NCBI RefSeq assembly: GCF_026278245.1
Contig: NZ_CP111079.1
Coordinates: 1,490,501 to 1,554,500, forward strand
DNA: 64,000 nt
Reading direction: 5' to 3'
Origin: Pontibacter kalidii
GTDB taxonomy: Bacteria; Bacteroidota; Bacteroidia; Cytophagales; Hymenobacteraceae
The position numbers were made by a program, and so were the translations under genes. A model generated the notes under the pieces. The model searched no databases. It was not told where the DNA came from and saw only the letters and a program-made list of their open reading frames with translations. Below are positions 43,761-51,672 of this stretch, one piece after another (within the stretch, counting starts at the first letter, position 1; every line of letters begins with the position of its first letter).

Positions 43761-44264
43761 CTATTTCTTCTCCAATTGGCCTATCTTCTCCCAGGTCGGA
43801 TCAATATCAAGCGTCACAGCAATAAAGATATCACTGTCTTTCTTTTGGGAGTTTACTGCAGTCTGGCGTCCCAACTGCGCAATCACCTGGTCTGGCGAAA
43901 GTTTATACATACTTCCAGTGGCAGCGTCTACGATTATACCTATCAGGCCACCAATCAGGATGTTACCAAGAAACCAGCCATTGAACTCGCGCTTCACCTT
44001 TACCTCGTAAGGGTAATAGCCATCCAGCTCTATTTTAACGTCATAGAAACCACGTCCCGAAGGGGTGCCCGGGAAATTGGCGTTTCGCTTCAACCTTACC
44101 TGCGTAGGGGTGGTTCCGTAGGCAGCGCCGTTTATACTTACCTTAGCGCCCGTAGGCTGGCTGCTGAAGTCTACCGTTTGCCTGGAACCATTGACAATGG
44201 TGGCACAGCTCATGCACGTGAGTGCTAAGGCTAGCATGGAGACCTGTGTAAATTTTCTGATCAT
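43761..44264 (-). CDS. PEGA-domain lipoprotein
   Basis: The start is set at ATG 44264 (MIRKFTQVSMLALALTCMSC), giving a lipobox MSCAT with Cys20. The 167-residue protein continues VDFSSQPTGAKVSINGAAYGTTPTQVRL in overlapping segments, a PEGA domain built around P-x-G-A-x-V-x-I-N-G. A small membrane-like hydrophobic patch follows (FLGNILIGGLIGIIVDAATG). PEGA domains bind envelope or surface polymers. The function here is unknown. It lies downstream of rmuC with a 236-base gap and ends at a shared terminator. Confidence 0.75.
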   Translation of the reverse strand: MIRKFTQVSMLALALTCMSCATIVNGSRQTVDFSSQPTGAKVSINGAAYGTTPTQVRLKRNANFPGTPSGRGFYDVKIELDGYYPYEVKVKREFNGWFLGNILIGGLIGIIVDAATGSMYKLSPDQVIAQLGRQTAVNSQKKDSDIFIAVTLDIDPTWEKIGQLEKK

Positions 44265-44500
44265 AAAAGGTATATTAAGTTGTTTTATAGCTATTGTGCT
44301 GCGCATGAACCCCAAGAGAAAAGGCATTGAGCAAGGTTGTGTAAATATAGGAATATATTAATACAACTTACAATAAAAGGAATTTTTATGCAGCCGTAGA
44401 GGCTTTTACTCTATTGGTGCCCTTGTGCCTTTTAACATAGGGTAACTTTATGCCGATTATGAAGACGTATAGACAAAGCTCTTGGGTAATGGGGTTACCT

Positions 44501-45826
44501 TTAGCTAGCTTCCTCCGGTAGCTGCGCCTCCTGCAGTAGGTTGTCGTCCAAAGTTTTACTTGTTTTAGCGCCTAACTCCCGCAGAATTTCCACTCTCCGG
44601 ACCAGGTTGCCCTTGCCTTCGGTAAGCTTGTTCATGGCGGCGTTATAGGAGCTTTGGCTGTGCTCCAGGTGCTTACCTATTGTCTTCAGATCATCCACAA
44701 AACCCACAAACTTGTCGTACAGCTTGCCGCTTTCCTCAGCTATTTTCAGGACGTTGCGTTTCTGGTCTTCCTGGCGCCATACGCCGGCTACTGTTCTTAA
44801 AGTGGCCAGAAGGGTAGAGGTGGTTACCAAGACAATGTTCTTATCGAAGGCATCGGTGAACAGGTCGTGGTCGTGCTGCACAGCCAGGTTAAAGGCCGGC
44901 TCTATTGGGATATACATCAGCACAAAATCCGGGGAGTTGATGCCGTTGAGACGGTGGTAACTTTTGCGGCCCAGGTCGGAGAAGTGGGTGCGTACGGAAT
45001 TGATATGGCCGCGCAGGTATACTTCCTGCTGGTGCTCATCCTCGCAACTGCAGAAGGCCTCATAGGCAACCAACGACATCTTGGAATCGATAATGAGGTG
45101 CTTGCCGTCCGGCAGCCGCACGATCACGTCGGGGCGGTATACTTGCTTTTCGTCGTTCTGCCGTACCTCCTCGCGCTCATAATGTACGCCCTTACGGAGC
45201 CCCGATTTCTCCAGCAGACTCTCCAGCAGGTACTCACCCCAGTTACCCTGCGTTTTGCTCTCGCCTTTCAGAGCCCTGGTGAGGTTCACGGCATCCTGGC
45301 TCATCTGCTGGTTAAGAGAGGCCAGCTGGGTGATCTGCTCTTTCAGGGAGATGCTGTCTTTTAAGGTTTTCTCGTAGGTCTGCTCTACCTTTACTTCAAA
45401 CTCTTTGATACGTTCCTTGAGCGGGGAGAGGATGCGCTCCAGATTCTCGGAAGAAGCCTTATTGAAGTGCTCGGCATTGGTCATCAGCACCTGGTTGGAG
45501 ATACTCTGGAACTGCTGCAGGAATTTCTCGCGGAGTTGCTCCAGCTCTCGGCCTTGTTCCTGGAGGCGGGCTTTAAGGTGCTCATAGTCTGTCTCGGTTT
45601 TGGTGAGGGCGTTGGTCAGGTCCAGCGTTTCAGACTGGGCCTCGCGTAGCAGTACCTTTAGCTGCTCCAGTTCCGCGGCCTTTTGCTGCGCCTGCCCCTC
45701 CAGTACGCCCTGCGCCACGGCTGCCTGATTTGCCGTTTGCTGCAGCGCGCTCATTTTCCCCTTCAGTGCCAGGAACGCCACCACCAACCCCGCTAAAAAT
45801 GCCGCTATACCTACGATGATCTCCAT
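44501..45826 (-). CDS. rmuC: DNA recombination protein RmuC
   Basis: The 441-residue protein has an N-terminal membrane helix (IIVGIAAFLAGLVVAFLALKG), a long coiled coil at about residues 25-195 (AAELEQLKVLLREAQSE, ARLQEQGRELEQLREKF), and a nuclease-like core: GNWGEYLLESLLEKSGL, RPDVIVRLPDGKHLIIDSKMSL and DFVLMYIPIEPAFNLAVQHD. RmuC limits inversion at short inverted repeats. That is suggestive because it lies beside the palindrome-rich island, but proximity proves nothing. The length is typical. Confidence 0.94.
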   Translation of the reverse strand: MEIIVGIAAFLAGLVVAFLALKGKMSALQQTANQAAVAQGVLEGQAQQKAAELEQLKVLLREAQSETLDLTNALTKTETDYEHLKARLQEQGRELEQLREKFLQQFQSISNQVLMTNAEHFNKASSENLERILSPLKERIKEFEVKVEQTYEKTLKDSISLKEQITQLASLNQQMSQDAVNLTRALKGESKTQGNWGEYLLESLLEKSGLRKGVHYEREEVRQNDEKQVYRPDVIVRLPDGKHLIIDSKMSLVAYEAFCSCEDEHQQEVYLRGHINSVRTHFSDLGRKSYHRLNGINSPDFVLMYIPIEPAFNLAVQHDHDLFTDAFDKNIVLVTTSTLLATLRTVAGVWRQEDQKRNVLKIAEESGKLYDKFVGFVDDLKTIGKHLEHSQSSYNAAMNKLTEGKGNLVRRVEILRELGAKTSKTLDDNLLQEAQLPEEAS

Positions 45827-46161
45827 AGGGTAAAGGTAAAGTATTTTAGTATCGAAGCAAATGCTTTTGCTAATGAAATTAGCTTAAGAGAGTTTGAGAA
45901 ATCGGACTTTAGAAAAATGTGGAGTTAATGAAACTCCTCCTGGAGGCAAAGCCGTTGCAATCTGCTTAAAACAAGCCCTTATTAAATTGTTTTCTTGTCA
46001 AGGAACCTATAGGAAATAGAGGGCCACTTTCTAGAGATTATAAGCTACATCAATTGGCCTACAAGAATCACGCAACAAGTTCAGGATCCGAGACTTGATT
46101 AAAGAGAGGAATCTGCTGTTGCTTCTCATGAAGTATAAGTTTCGTAGCCGCTGATGAAGCG

Positions 46162-46183
46162 CGGACAGGTCGCGACCTGTCCG
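46162..46183. repeat. Perfect 22-bp palindrome
   Basis: The left half CGGACAGGTCG is followed directly by its exact complement, with no loop. It is the first of the palindromes in the island. Confidence 0.9.
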
Positions 46184-46207
46184 TGCAAAGTATAAACCCA
46201 CCCCTGG

Positions 46208-46263
46208 CCCCTCCGAGGAGGGGAGTTATACCTCACCCCAACCCTCTCCTAAAAACAGGAGAG
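46208..46263. repeat. Two adjacent hairpins
   Basis: CCCCTCC at 46208-46214 pairs with GGAGGGG at 46217-46223, and CTCTCCT at 46244-46250 pairs with AGGAGAG at 46257-46263. They share a CCCCTCC/CTCTCCT theme and may be related copies. Confidence 0.7.
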
Positions 46264-46287
46264 GGAGTTTATACTTGCTCCTTTCCC

Positions 46288-46391
46288 TGTCATCTCGAGT
46301 ACTCTTGAGGCGGGAGCCGAAGAGAGCCAGCGTAGCTGTGAGAGATCTATCCGGAATTCTAAAGAGATCTCTCCCAAAGGTCGAGATGACA
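46288..46391. mobile_element. 104-bp element with 11-bp perfect terminal inverted repeats
   Basis: It begins TGTCATCTCGA and ends TCGAGATGACA, exact complements. Internally AGAGATCT and AGATCTCT form a second inverted pair around GGAATTC. This outline resembles the short interspersed TGTCATTTCGA-type palindromic repeats common in Bacteroidota intergenic regions. It encodes nothing and would depend on a transposase elsewhere, if it is mobile at all. Confidence 0.6.
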
Positions 46392-46708
46392 AATAGCAAC
46401 GGCTATCGAACTGATCCCAGCCTTTGGGTTGAGCGCCTTCTATTGATGCGGTGCTGAGCTTGCTCAGCAGCCCGGAGCGCCAGCGAGGAGCAGCTTCAAT
46501 AGGCCGCGCGATGCCAAAGGACGAGCCCTCCCGGGCTGGAGGGAGCCAAAGCCAGGAATGAAACGAGCAGGATTCAAGGCCGTGGATGAAGCCGCAGCTA
46601 ACAAGTATAACTTGGTTCAGTTGGCAGGAAGCGGTGGCAGGTAAAGGCTTAAGCCGACGCTTGCGCCAGAGAAGTATAAGGTTTGGCCGAAGTATAAATG
46701 TGGCTTTC

Positions 46709-46756
46709 GCGGACTACAAATCCGCTGCTTCATACTTTCGGATTACAATTCCGAAA
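46709..46756. repeat. Pair of GGATTACAATCC-type palindromes
   Basis: GCGGA/TCCGC (46709-46725, loop CTACAAA) is followed by TTTCGGA/TTCCGAAA around TTACAA. The loops share TACAA, suggesting two diverged copies of one REP-like unit. Confidence 0.65.
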
Positions 46757-46802
46757 GAGCGGGAGATTTGCGCCAGTAAGGTAGGCAAGTATAAAAGTAC
46801 AA

Positions 46803-46832
46803 CCTACTGCGGATCTGGAAATCCGCAGTAGG
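46803..46832. repeat. Hairpin with 12-bp perfect stem
   Basis: CCTACTGCGGAT (46803-46814) pairs with ATCCGCAGTAGG (46821-46832), with a six-base loop. No T-run follows, so it is not a classic terminator. Confidence 0.8.
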
Positions 46833-46855
46833 TGCGGGTAGGGGCCCTCTTTAAG

Positions 46856-46879
46856 GTTCCGGACAAAGGTGTCCGGAAC
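46856..46879. repeat. Hairpin with 10-bp perfect stem
   Basis: GTTCCGGACA (46856-46865) pairs with TGTCCGGAAC (46870-46879), with loop AAGG. It lies just downstream of dbpA on the minus strand and could contribute to its termination. Confidence 0.8.
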
Positions 46880-46910
46880 AGCAATACTTTTAAGCGGAGC
46901 GACTATGTAA

Positions 46911-48287
46911 TTACCTTACAAAACTCACTTTATACTTTTTGCCTTTGATTCGTGCTTCGTTTAGTTTCTGTACGGCGCGTTTGGCGGCGGTGTCCGGAAT
47001 AGCCACGAAGCTGTGATGGTCTTGTATCTCTATCTTCCCGATCTCTGCAGCATTCAGGCCTACCTCTGCAATAAGGGCACCCACGATGTCACGGGGGCTG
47101 AGCTTGTCTTTCCGGCCACCGCTGATGTGTAGCGTGGTGCGGGAAGGTGCTTCAGCAGGAACTGAGTCTTTAGCAGAGGCAAGCTGTTTTAGTTCCAGCC
47201 ACTCGTTTACCTGAACCTCCGGCCACTGCTCCAGCTTCTGTACCTCGCGCGCACTCAGTAAAGAATATACCGTGCCTGACTTTCCGGCCCTGCCGGTGCG
47301 ACCGCTGCGGTGCAGGTAAGCATCCTGGTGCTGGGGCAATTCGTAGTGGATGATCTGTCGCACCACGTCCATGTCCAGGCCGCGGGCAGCCAGATCGGTG
47401 GCGACAAGTATGGAAGCGGTGCCGTTACGGAAGAGCGTCATGGTCTTGTCGCGCTCGCGCTGCTCCAGTTTACCGTGCAGGGCCCGTGCCGAGAAGCCTT
47501 GCTCCTGCAGGCGCTGTGCCACTTCCTCTGTGCTCAGGCGCGCGTTCACGAACACCACGGTACCCGCAGAATTTATACTTTGCAGGAGCTGTAGCAGCGC
47601 CTCCGGCTTCTGCACGTCCTGCACCTTCAGGCCATAGTATAGAATGCGGTCGGGCACGGCAGTGGTGGTGGCCTGAACAAATCGGGGATCCTGCAGCGAG
47701 TTGGCAATCAGTTCCTTCACGTCTTCTTCCATGGTGGCGGAGAAAAGGATGGTCTGGCGCTGGCGGGGCAAGGCATTCAGCAGCTTATCCAACTCTTCTT
47801 CAAAGCCCATTTCCAGCAGTTTATCAGCCTCATCCAAAACAACTTTGCTGGCTTTGCTTATATTCAAGGTTCTGCGGCTGAGATGATCAATGAGACGGCC
47901 GGGCGTGCCCACCAGTACCTGCGGCGGGTGCGCCAGCGAGTCCTCCTCCTGCTTAAAGGAGTGGCCGCCGTAAAAGGCGCTGATCTTGAGATTAGGGATA
48001 AAGCGGGCATACTGCTTCAGCTCCTGGCGCACCTGCACCGCCAGCTCGCGGGTGGGCACCACCACGAGCGCCTGCACCTGCTGCAGCTCCGGGTTTATAC
48101 TTTGCAGCAACGGTAACCCGAACGCCGCCGTTTTCCCGCTGCCTGTCTCGGCCTGCCCGGCCACATCGTACCCCTGCAGCAGCAAGGGAATGGCCTGCTC
48201 CTGAATAGGGGTGGGCGAAGTATACTGCAGTTCCTGCAGCCCCTGTAGCAGGGCGTTGTTCAGTTTCAGTTGCTCAAAAGTAGCCAT
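46911..48287 (-). CDS. dbpA: DEAD-box ATP-dependent RNA helicase DbpA-like
   Basis: The 458-residue helicase has all core motifs: Q motif region PIPIQEQAIPLLLQG, motif I AETGSGKTAA, Ia PTRELAVQV, motif II VLDEADKLLEMG (DEAD), motif III LFSATM, and motif VI YLHRSGRTGRAGKSG. The C-terminal 75 residues (KLSPRDIVGALIAEVGLNAAEIGKIEI) form a DbpA-type RNA-binding domain that recognises 23S rRNA hairpin 92. It is therefore probably a large-subunit ribosome assembly factor. Hairpins lie immediately downstream. Confidence 0.93.
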   Translation of the reverse strand: MATFEQLKLNNALLQGLQELQYTSPTPIQEQAIPLLLQGYDVAGQAETGSGKTAAFGLPLLQSINPELQQVQALVVVPTRELAVQVRQELKQYARFIPNLKISAFYGGHSFKQEEDSLAHPPQVLVGTPGRLIDHLSRRTLNISKASKVVLDEADKLLEMGFEEELDKLLNALPRQRQTILFSATMEEDVKELIANSLQDPRFVQATTTAVPDRILYYGLKVQDVQKPEALLQLLQSINSAGTVVFVNARLSTEEVAQRLQEQGFSARALHGKLEQRERDKTMTLFRNGTASILVATDLAARGLDMDVVRQIIHYELPQHQDAYLHRSGRTGRAGKSGTVYSLLSAREVQKLEQWPEVQVNEWLELKQLASAKDSVPAEAPSRTTLHISGGRKDKLSPRDIVGALIAEVGLNAAEIGKIEIQDHHSFVAIPDTAAKRAVQKLNEARIKGKKYKVSFVR

Positions 48288-48415
48288 GGTATGCTTGTAC
48301 GTAAGCGGTAAAGGTACGGCAATTCTTGTTCTCTACTCGTTTTAATCATCCACTGAAGTATGGGCAGTGCTTAAATTTTTATAACAAATCGGGGCCTGAC
48401 AGCAGTAGTAAGGGT

Positions 48416-49531
48416 ATGGAGAAAAATCCCGGATGGCGGCTGCGGCAAAATACCTTTACGCTTCTCTTCGGCATCTTGCTGGTGTATGTGCTGGTGGAGA
48501 CGCGGGAATTTTTGTACCCCATTTTCATGGCGGTGCTTTTTGCCTACCTGCTGTACCCTGTGGGTAAGTGGCTGGAGAAAAGGGGGCTGCCGCGCATACT
48601 GGCCAACTTTATCACGGTTGTGTTGGCCATGGCTTTGTTTATCGGGGGGCTGATTCTGCTCTACAAGCAGCTGATCGTTTTTCTGGGCGACTTCCCGGCG
48701 CTGCAGGAGCAGGCCCTGGAGAATATAGACCGCCTGCAGGAAAGCATAGACAAGCGCTTTGGTGCGTCGGAGCCGGATAACGAGCATTGGCTGCAGCTGC
48801 AGGTGAAAAATACTCTGGAGCTTAGTGGCGGCTTCTTAAGTGACTTTGTGAGTGCAACAACCGGCACGCTGGCCAAGTTCGGTCTGATGCCGGTGTATAT
48901 CTTCCTGTTTCTGTATTACCGGAACAAGTTCGAACGCTTTGTCTACCGCCGGGTATCTCCTCCTAACCTCCCCAGAATTAAGCTGATCATCTATCAGATA
49001 TCGAACGTGACCAAGCACTACATGGCCGGGGTGGTGATCGTTATACTTATACTTTGTGTCCTCAACTCCCTGGGACTGTTCCTGATCGGGGTGGAGTATT
49101 GGCTGCTGCTGGGCATCATCTCGGCCTTCATCAACTTCATTCCATACTTTGGCACCCTGATTGGCGGCGCCATACCGCTGCTTTATACCCTACTTGTGCA
49201 GGGCGACCCGCACAAGGCGCTGATGGTGACGCTGTTTTTCCTGGTAGTGCAGTTCACAGAGAACAACATCCTCACGCCTAACATCACAGGCAGCAAGGTG
49301 AACATCAACCCCTTGTTTACGATCCTCAGTATTATTGTGGGAGGGATGATCTGGGGACTGCCCGGCATGTTCCTGGCGGTGCCTTACCTGGGCATGTTCA
49401 AAATATACTGCGACCATACCGAGGAGCTGTCTGCCTGGTCGTTTATGCTGGGCACAGAAGGAACGGAAGAGCACGCCCTAACCCTGGAGAAGATCAGGCG
49501 GTTCTTTAGCAGGAATAACAATGCAGGGTGA
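48416..49531 (+). CDS. AI-2E/PerM family transporter
   Basis: The 371-residue integral membrane protein has about eight helices, for example NTFTLLFGILLVYVLVETREF, NFITVVLAMALFIGGLILLY and AGVVIVILILCVLNSLGLFL. The region PYFGTLIGGAIPLLYTLL and the C-terminal GGMIWGLPGMFLAVPYLGMFKI are the family signatures. Members have been proposed as autoinducer-2 exporters or Na+/H+ antiporters. ATG 48416 (MEKNPGWRLRQN) was chosen over a TTG at 48326 that adds a non-family N terminus. It converges on the LytTR gene two bases downstream. Confidence 0.88.
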   Translation: MEKNPGWRLRQNTFTLLFGILLVYVLVETREFLYPIFMAVLFAYLLYPVGKWLEKRGLPRILANFITVVLAMALFIGGLILLYKQLIVFLGDFPALQEQALENIDRLQESIDKRFGASEPDNEHWLQLQVKNTLELSGGFLSDFVSATTGTLAKFGLMPVYIFLFLYYRNKFERFVYRRVSPPNLPRIKLIIYQISNVTKHYMAGVVIVILILCVLNSLGLFLIGVEYWLLLGIISAFINFIPYFGTLIGGAIPLLYTLLVQGDPHKALMVTLFFLVVQFTENNILTPNITGSKVNINPLFTILSIIVGGMIWGLPGMFLAVPYLGMFKIYCDHTEELSAWSFMLGTEGTEEHALTLEKIRRFFSRNNNAG

Positions 49532-49533
49532 TG

Positions 49534-50295
49534 CTACAGCGTATGCTTTTCGCGGATCCTCTTCAGAAAGCTCTCCCGGTAAGTCTCCCCGATCGGAATG
49601 GCTGTGTCGTTGATGTAGATCATATTGCCATCTACCATGTTTACTTTATCTATGGAGATGATGTAGGACCGGTGCACGCGGTAAAATGGAGGCTGCGGCA
49701 GCTGCTCTGCCAGGTCTGTGAGCGATTGATAGGTAACGAGCCGCTGCCCTGGCAGGTACAGGGACACGTAGTTCTTAAGCCCTTCCACATACAGAATATC
49801 GCCGTAGGCTACCTTCAGGAACTTGTTCTTGCTCTCGCCTTTCACAAACATATACTCGGGAGCGGAGGCAGCCGCAGGAGCTGGCTCTGCTGCTGGTTGC
49901 CCGGGTGCCACGGCAAGCGTTGACGGGCTTGCTCGCTTTGCTTGCAGCAGCGTTTGTGCCTTGTGCACTGCCTTAAAGAAACGGTCGAAGGGGATGGGCT
50001 TGAGCAAGTAGTCCACCACATCGTGCTCGTAGCCTTCCAAGGCATATTCGGGGTAGGCGGTGGTAAGTATAACTTTGCACTTGCTGCCGCAGATCTTCAG
50101 AAACTGAATCCCTGTTAGTTCCGGCATCTGAATATCCAGAAAAACTAGGTCTACTTTGCCTTCCTGCACCCAATTAATGGCTTCGATGGGGTTGGTGGTT
50201 TTACCCACCAACTCCAGGAAAGGCACTTTACTGATGTAGTCGGCTATAATATTGGCAGCGTAGGCTTCGTCGTCAACGGCAATGCAGCGGATCAT
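49534..50295 (-). CDS. LytTR-family response regulator
   Basis: The 253-residue regulator has a receiver domain with acidic VDDE at residues 7-10, phospho-acceptor Asp54 in VFLDIQMPE and the Lys in YLLKPIPFDRF. Residues about 150-250 form a LytTR DNA-binding domain (MFVKGESKNKFLKVAYGDILYVEGLKNYVSLYL in segments, then FYRVHRSYIISIDKVNMVDGN). LytTR proteins bind direct repeats about two helical turns apart. The cognate kinase lies 151 bases upstream on the same strand. A candidate site occurs in the divergent promoter 1.3 kb away. Confidence 0.94.
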   Translation of the reverse strand: MIRCIAVDDEAYAANIIADYISKVPFLELVGKTTNPIEAINWVQEGKVDLVFLDIQMPELTGIQFLKICGSKCKVILTTAYPEYALEGYEHDVVDYLLKPIPFDRFFKAVHKAQTLLQAKRASPSTLAVAPGQPAAEPAPAAASAPEYMFVKGESKNKFLKVAYGDILYVEGLKNYVSLYLPGQRLVTYQSLTDLAEQLPQPPFYRVHRSYIISIDKVNMVDGNMIYINDTAIPIGETYRESFLKRIREKHTL

Positions 50296-50446
50296 ATTAA
50301 GTTTGGGAGTTAGCGTGTTTGGGAGTTTAGGAGTGCTGCCTAAATCAGGGCTTAATATACTCTAGTTAGGGGTAACATTCCTGAAGATTTTTAGAAATTC
50401 TGTAAGCCGTGAATCCTGTTTAGGCTAAAATACTGAAAAACCTGAC

Positions 50447-51460
50447 TCAGACTTCCTGCAGCCCCAGCACCGTCTTAAACTGCTTCCCATCGTCATGCAC
50501 GTTCAGGTTATACTTGCCGGGATAAATCAGTTCGAGCCTGCGCCGGATGTTGGGCAGGCCGATGCCGGTAGTTTGGTCTTTCTGGCTTTTGTTGATGCGG
50601 TTGCTCACGGCAAAGTATAAGCTGTTGCTTTCCAGCTGCAGGGTGATCGTAACAGGCGCTGATGCATCATCCACTACCCCGTGCTTCAAAGCGTTTTCAA
50701 CGAAAGGGATCAGCACCAGCGATGGCACCCGCTGTCCGTTTACATGGCCTTGAATGTTTAACTTCACAAAGAATTTGTCCTCGAAGCGCAGGCGGTAGAT
50801 GTCGAGGTAGCTGTGCAGGTAATCCACCTCTTTCTGTAGCTCCACTTTGCCATCCTTGCTCTCGTGCAGCATGTAGCGCATCAGGTCAGACAGCTTGATG
50901 ATCGCACCGGCCAGTTTGTCAGATACAGGATAAGCCAGCGAGTATAAGTAGTTTAGGGAGTTGTACAGGAAGTGAGGGTTGATCTGCGTTTTTAGAAAGG
51001 CCAGCTCCGCCTGAGCCTTCTCTTGCTTTAAGCTGCGGTTCTCGCGTTCTTTTTGCAAGGTTGCCTCCAGCGCCCATGCCACTGCCCCCAAGAAGATGCC
51101 CGGCATGGCCCAGTAAAGGTTATCGAAGAAATAATAAGAGAGCGTAATGCTGGTATAGTTACTGAACCCAAATACAGACAGAAAGAAAACTTCTTCTATC
51201 GTATAGCGCAGGCCTATGTACGTACCCATGACAACCACAATACCCAGCACCAGCACCCACCAGTGCTTATGCTTCATCCAGAGCGGGAAAACCAAGAAAT
51301 AGCAGAGATAGAACTCCACCAGATGCAGCACGTGCTGCGACATGGTGAGCAGCAGCACTTCGAACCGCCAGTTGTAGAGGAAGTAGCCCAAAAAACTATA
51401 ACCGATGTAGAGCGTCCATCCCAGCAGGTGCAGGCCTATCTTTTTATGTAGCGCATTCAT
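50447..51460 (-). CDS. LytS-like sensor histidine kinase
   Basis: The 337-residue kinase has four N-terminal membrane helices (LLGWTLYIGYSFLGYFLY, FYLCYFLVFPLW, WVLVLGIVVVMGTYIGL, LYWAMPGIFLGAVAWALEA), a coiled coil, and a His_kinase-type domain with KTQINPHFLYNSLNYLY, where the His in NPHFLYN is the phosphoacceptor. PSLVLIPFVENALKHGV and GIGLPNIRRRLEL are the ATP-binding N and G boxes. It is the partner of the adjacent LytTR regulator. The sensed signal is unknown. It reads divergently from the barrel gene. Confidence 0.93.
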   Translation of the reverse strand: MNALHKKIGLHLLGWTLYIGYSFLGYFLYNWRFEVLLLTMSQHVLHLVEFYLCYFLVFPLWMKHKHWWVLVLGIVVVMGTYIGLRYTIEEVFFLSVFGFSNYTSITLSYYFFDNLYWAMPGIFLGAVAWALEATLQKERENRSLKQEKAQAELAFLKTQINPHFLYNSLNYLYSLAYPVSDKLAGAIIKLSDLMRYMLHESKDGKVELQKEVDYLHSYLDIYRLRFEDKFFVKLNIQGHVNGQRVPSLVLIPFVENALKHGVVDDASAPVTITLQLESNSLYFAVSNRINKSQKDQTTGIGLPNIRRRLELIYPGKYNLNVHDDGKQFKTVLGLQEV

Positions 51461-51574
51461 GTTCTAAAGCTATGCATAAGCGGGTTCAGCTGCACTTTTA
51501 TTATCCCAATCCGGTGGTTTAGTATACAAATCACCTTTTTTCTGATTTTAAACCGGCTGGTACAGGCTTTTCCG

Positions 51575-51607
51575 GCTTCGGATAATGTTTCGGGTGCTTC
51601 GGATAAT
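51575..51607. promoter_or_regulatory. 12-bp direct repeat with 21-bp period, candidate LytTR operator
   Basis: GCTTCGGATAAT occurs exactly at 51575-51586 and 51596-51607. The period of 21 bp is two helical turns, as expected for a LytTR dimer. The repeat ends five bases before a candidate -33 box of the barrel gene. Confidence 0.6.
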
Positions 51608-51611
51608 ATAC

Positions 51612-51642
51612 TTTACGAAGTATAGGCCATGCTGCATCTTTG
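51612..51642 (+). promoter_or_regulatory. Candidate promoter of the outer-membrane barrel gene
   Basis: TTTA at 51612-51615 and CATCTTTG at 51635-51642 are 19 bases apart, the usual Bacteroidota spacing, with one mismatch in each box. The ATG at 51673 follows 30 bases later. Confidence 0.5.
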
Positions 51643-51672
51643 GCTCAACATCAACGAAAAGATTCCTGAGCC

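Larger units (their letters stand above)
45827..46910. other. Gene-free island of palindromic elements
   Basis: The 1,084 bases between the divergent-facing rmuC 5' side and dbpA 3' end encode nothing convincing. At least eight perfect or near-perfect inverted repeats are packed into 46160-46880, interspersed with seven AAGTATA/TATACTT words (for example at 46131, 46189, 46604 and 46673, approximate starts). The first 300 bases are plain AT-rich sequence. This looks like an accumulation site for small mobile or REP-like palindromes and not like a single element. Confidence 0.7.
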
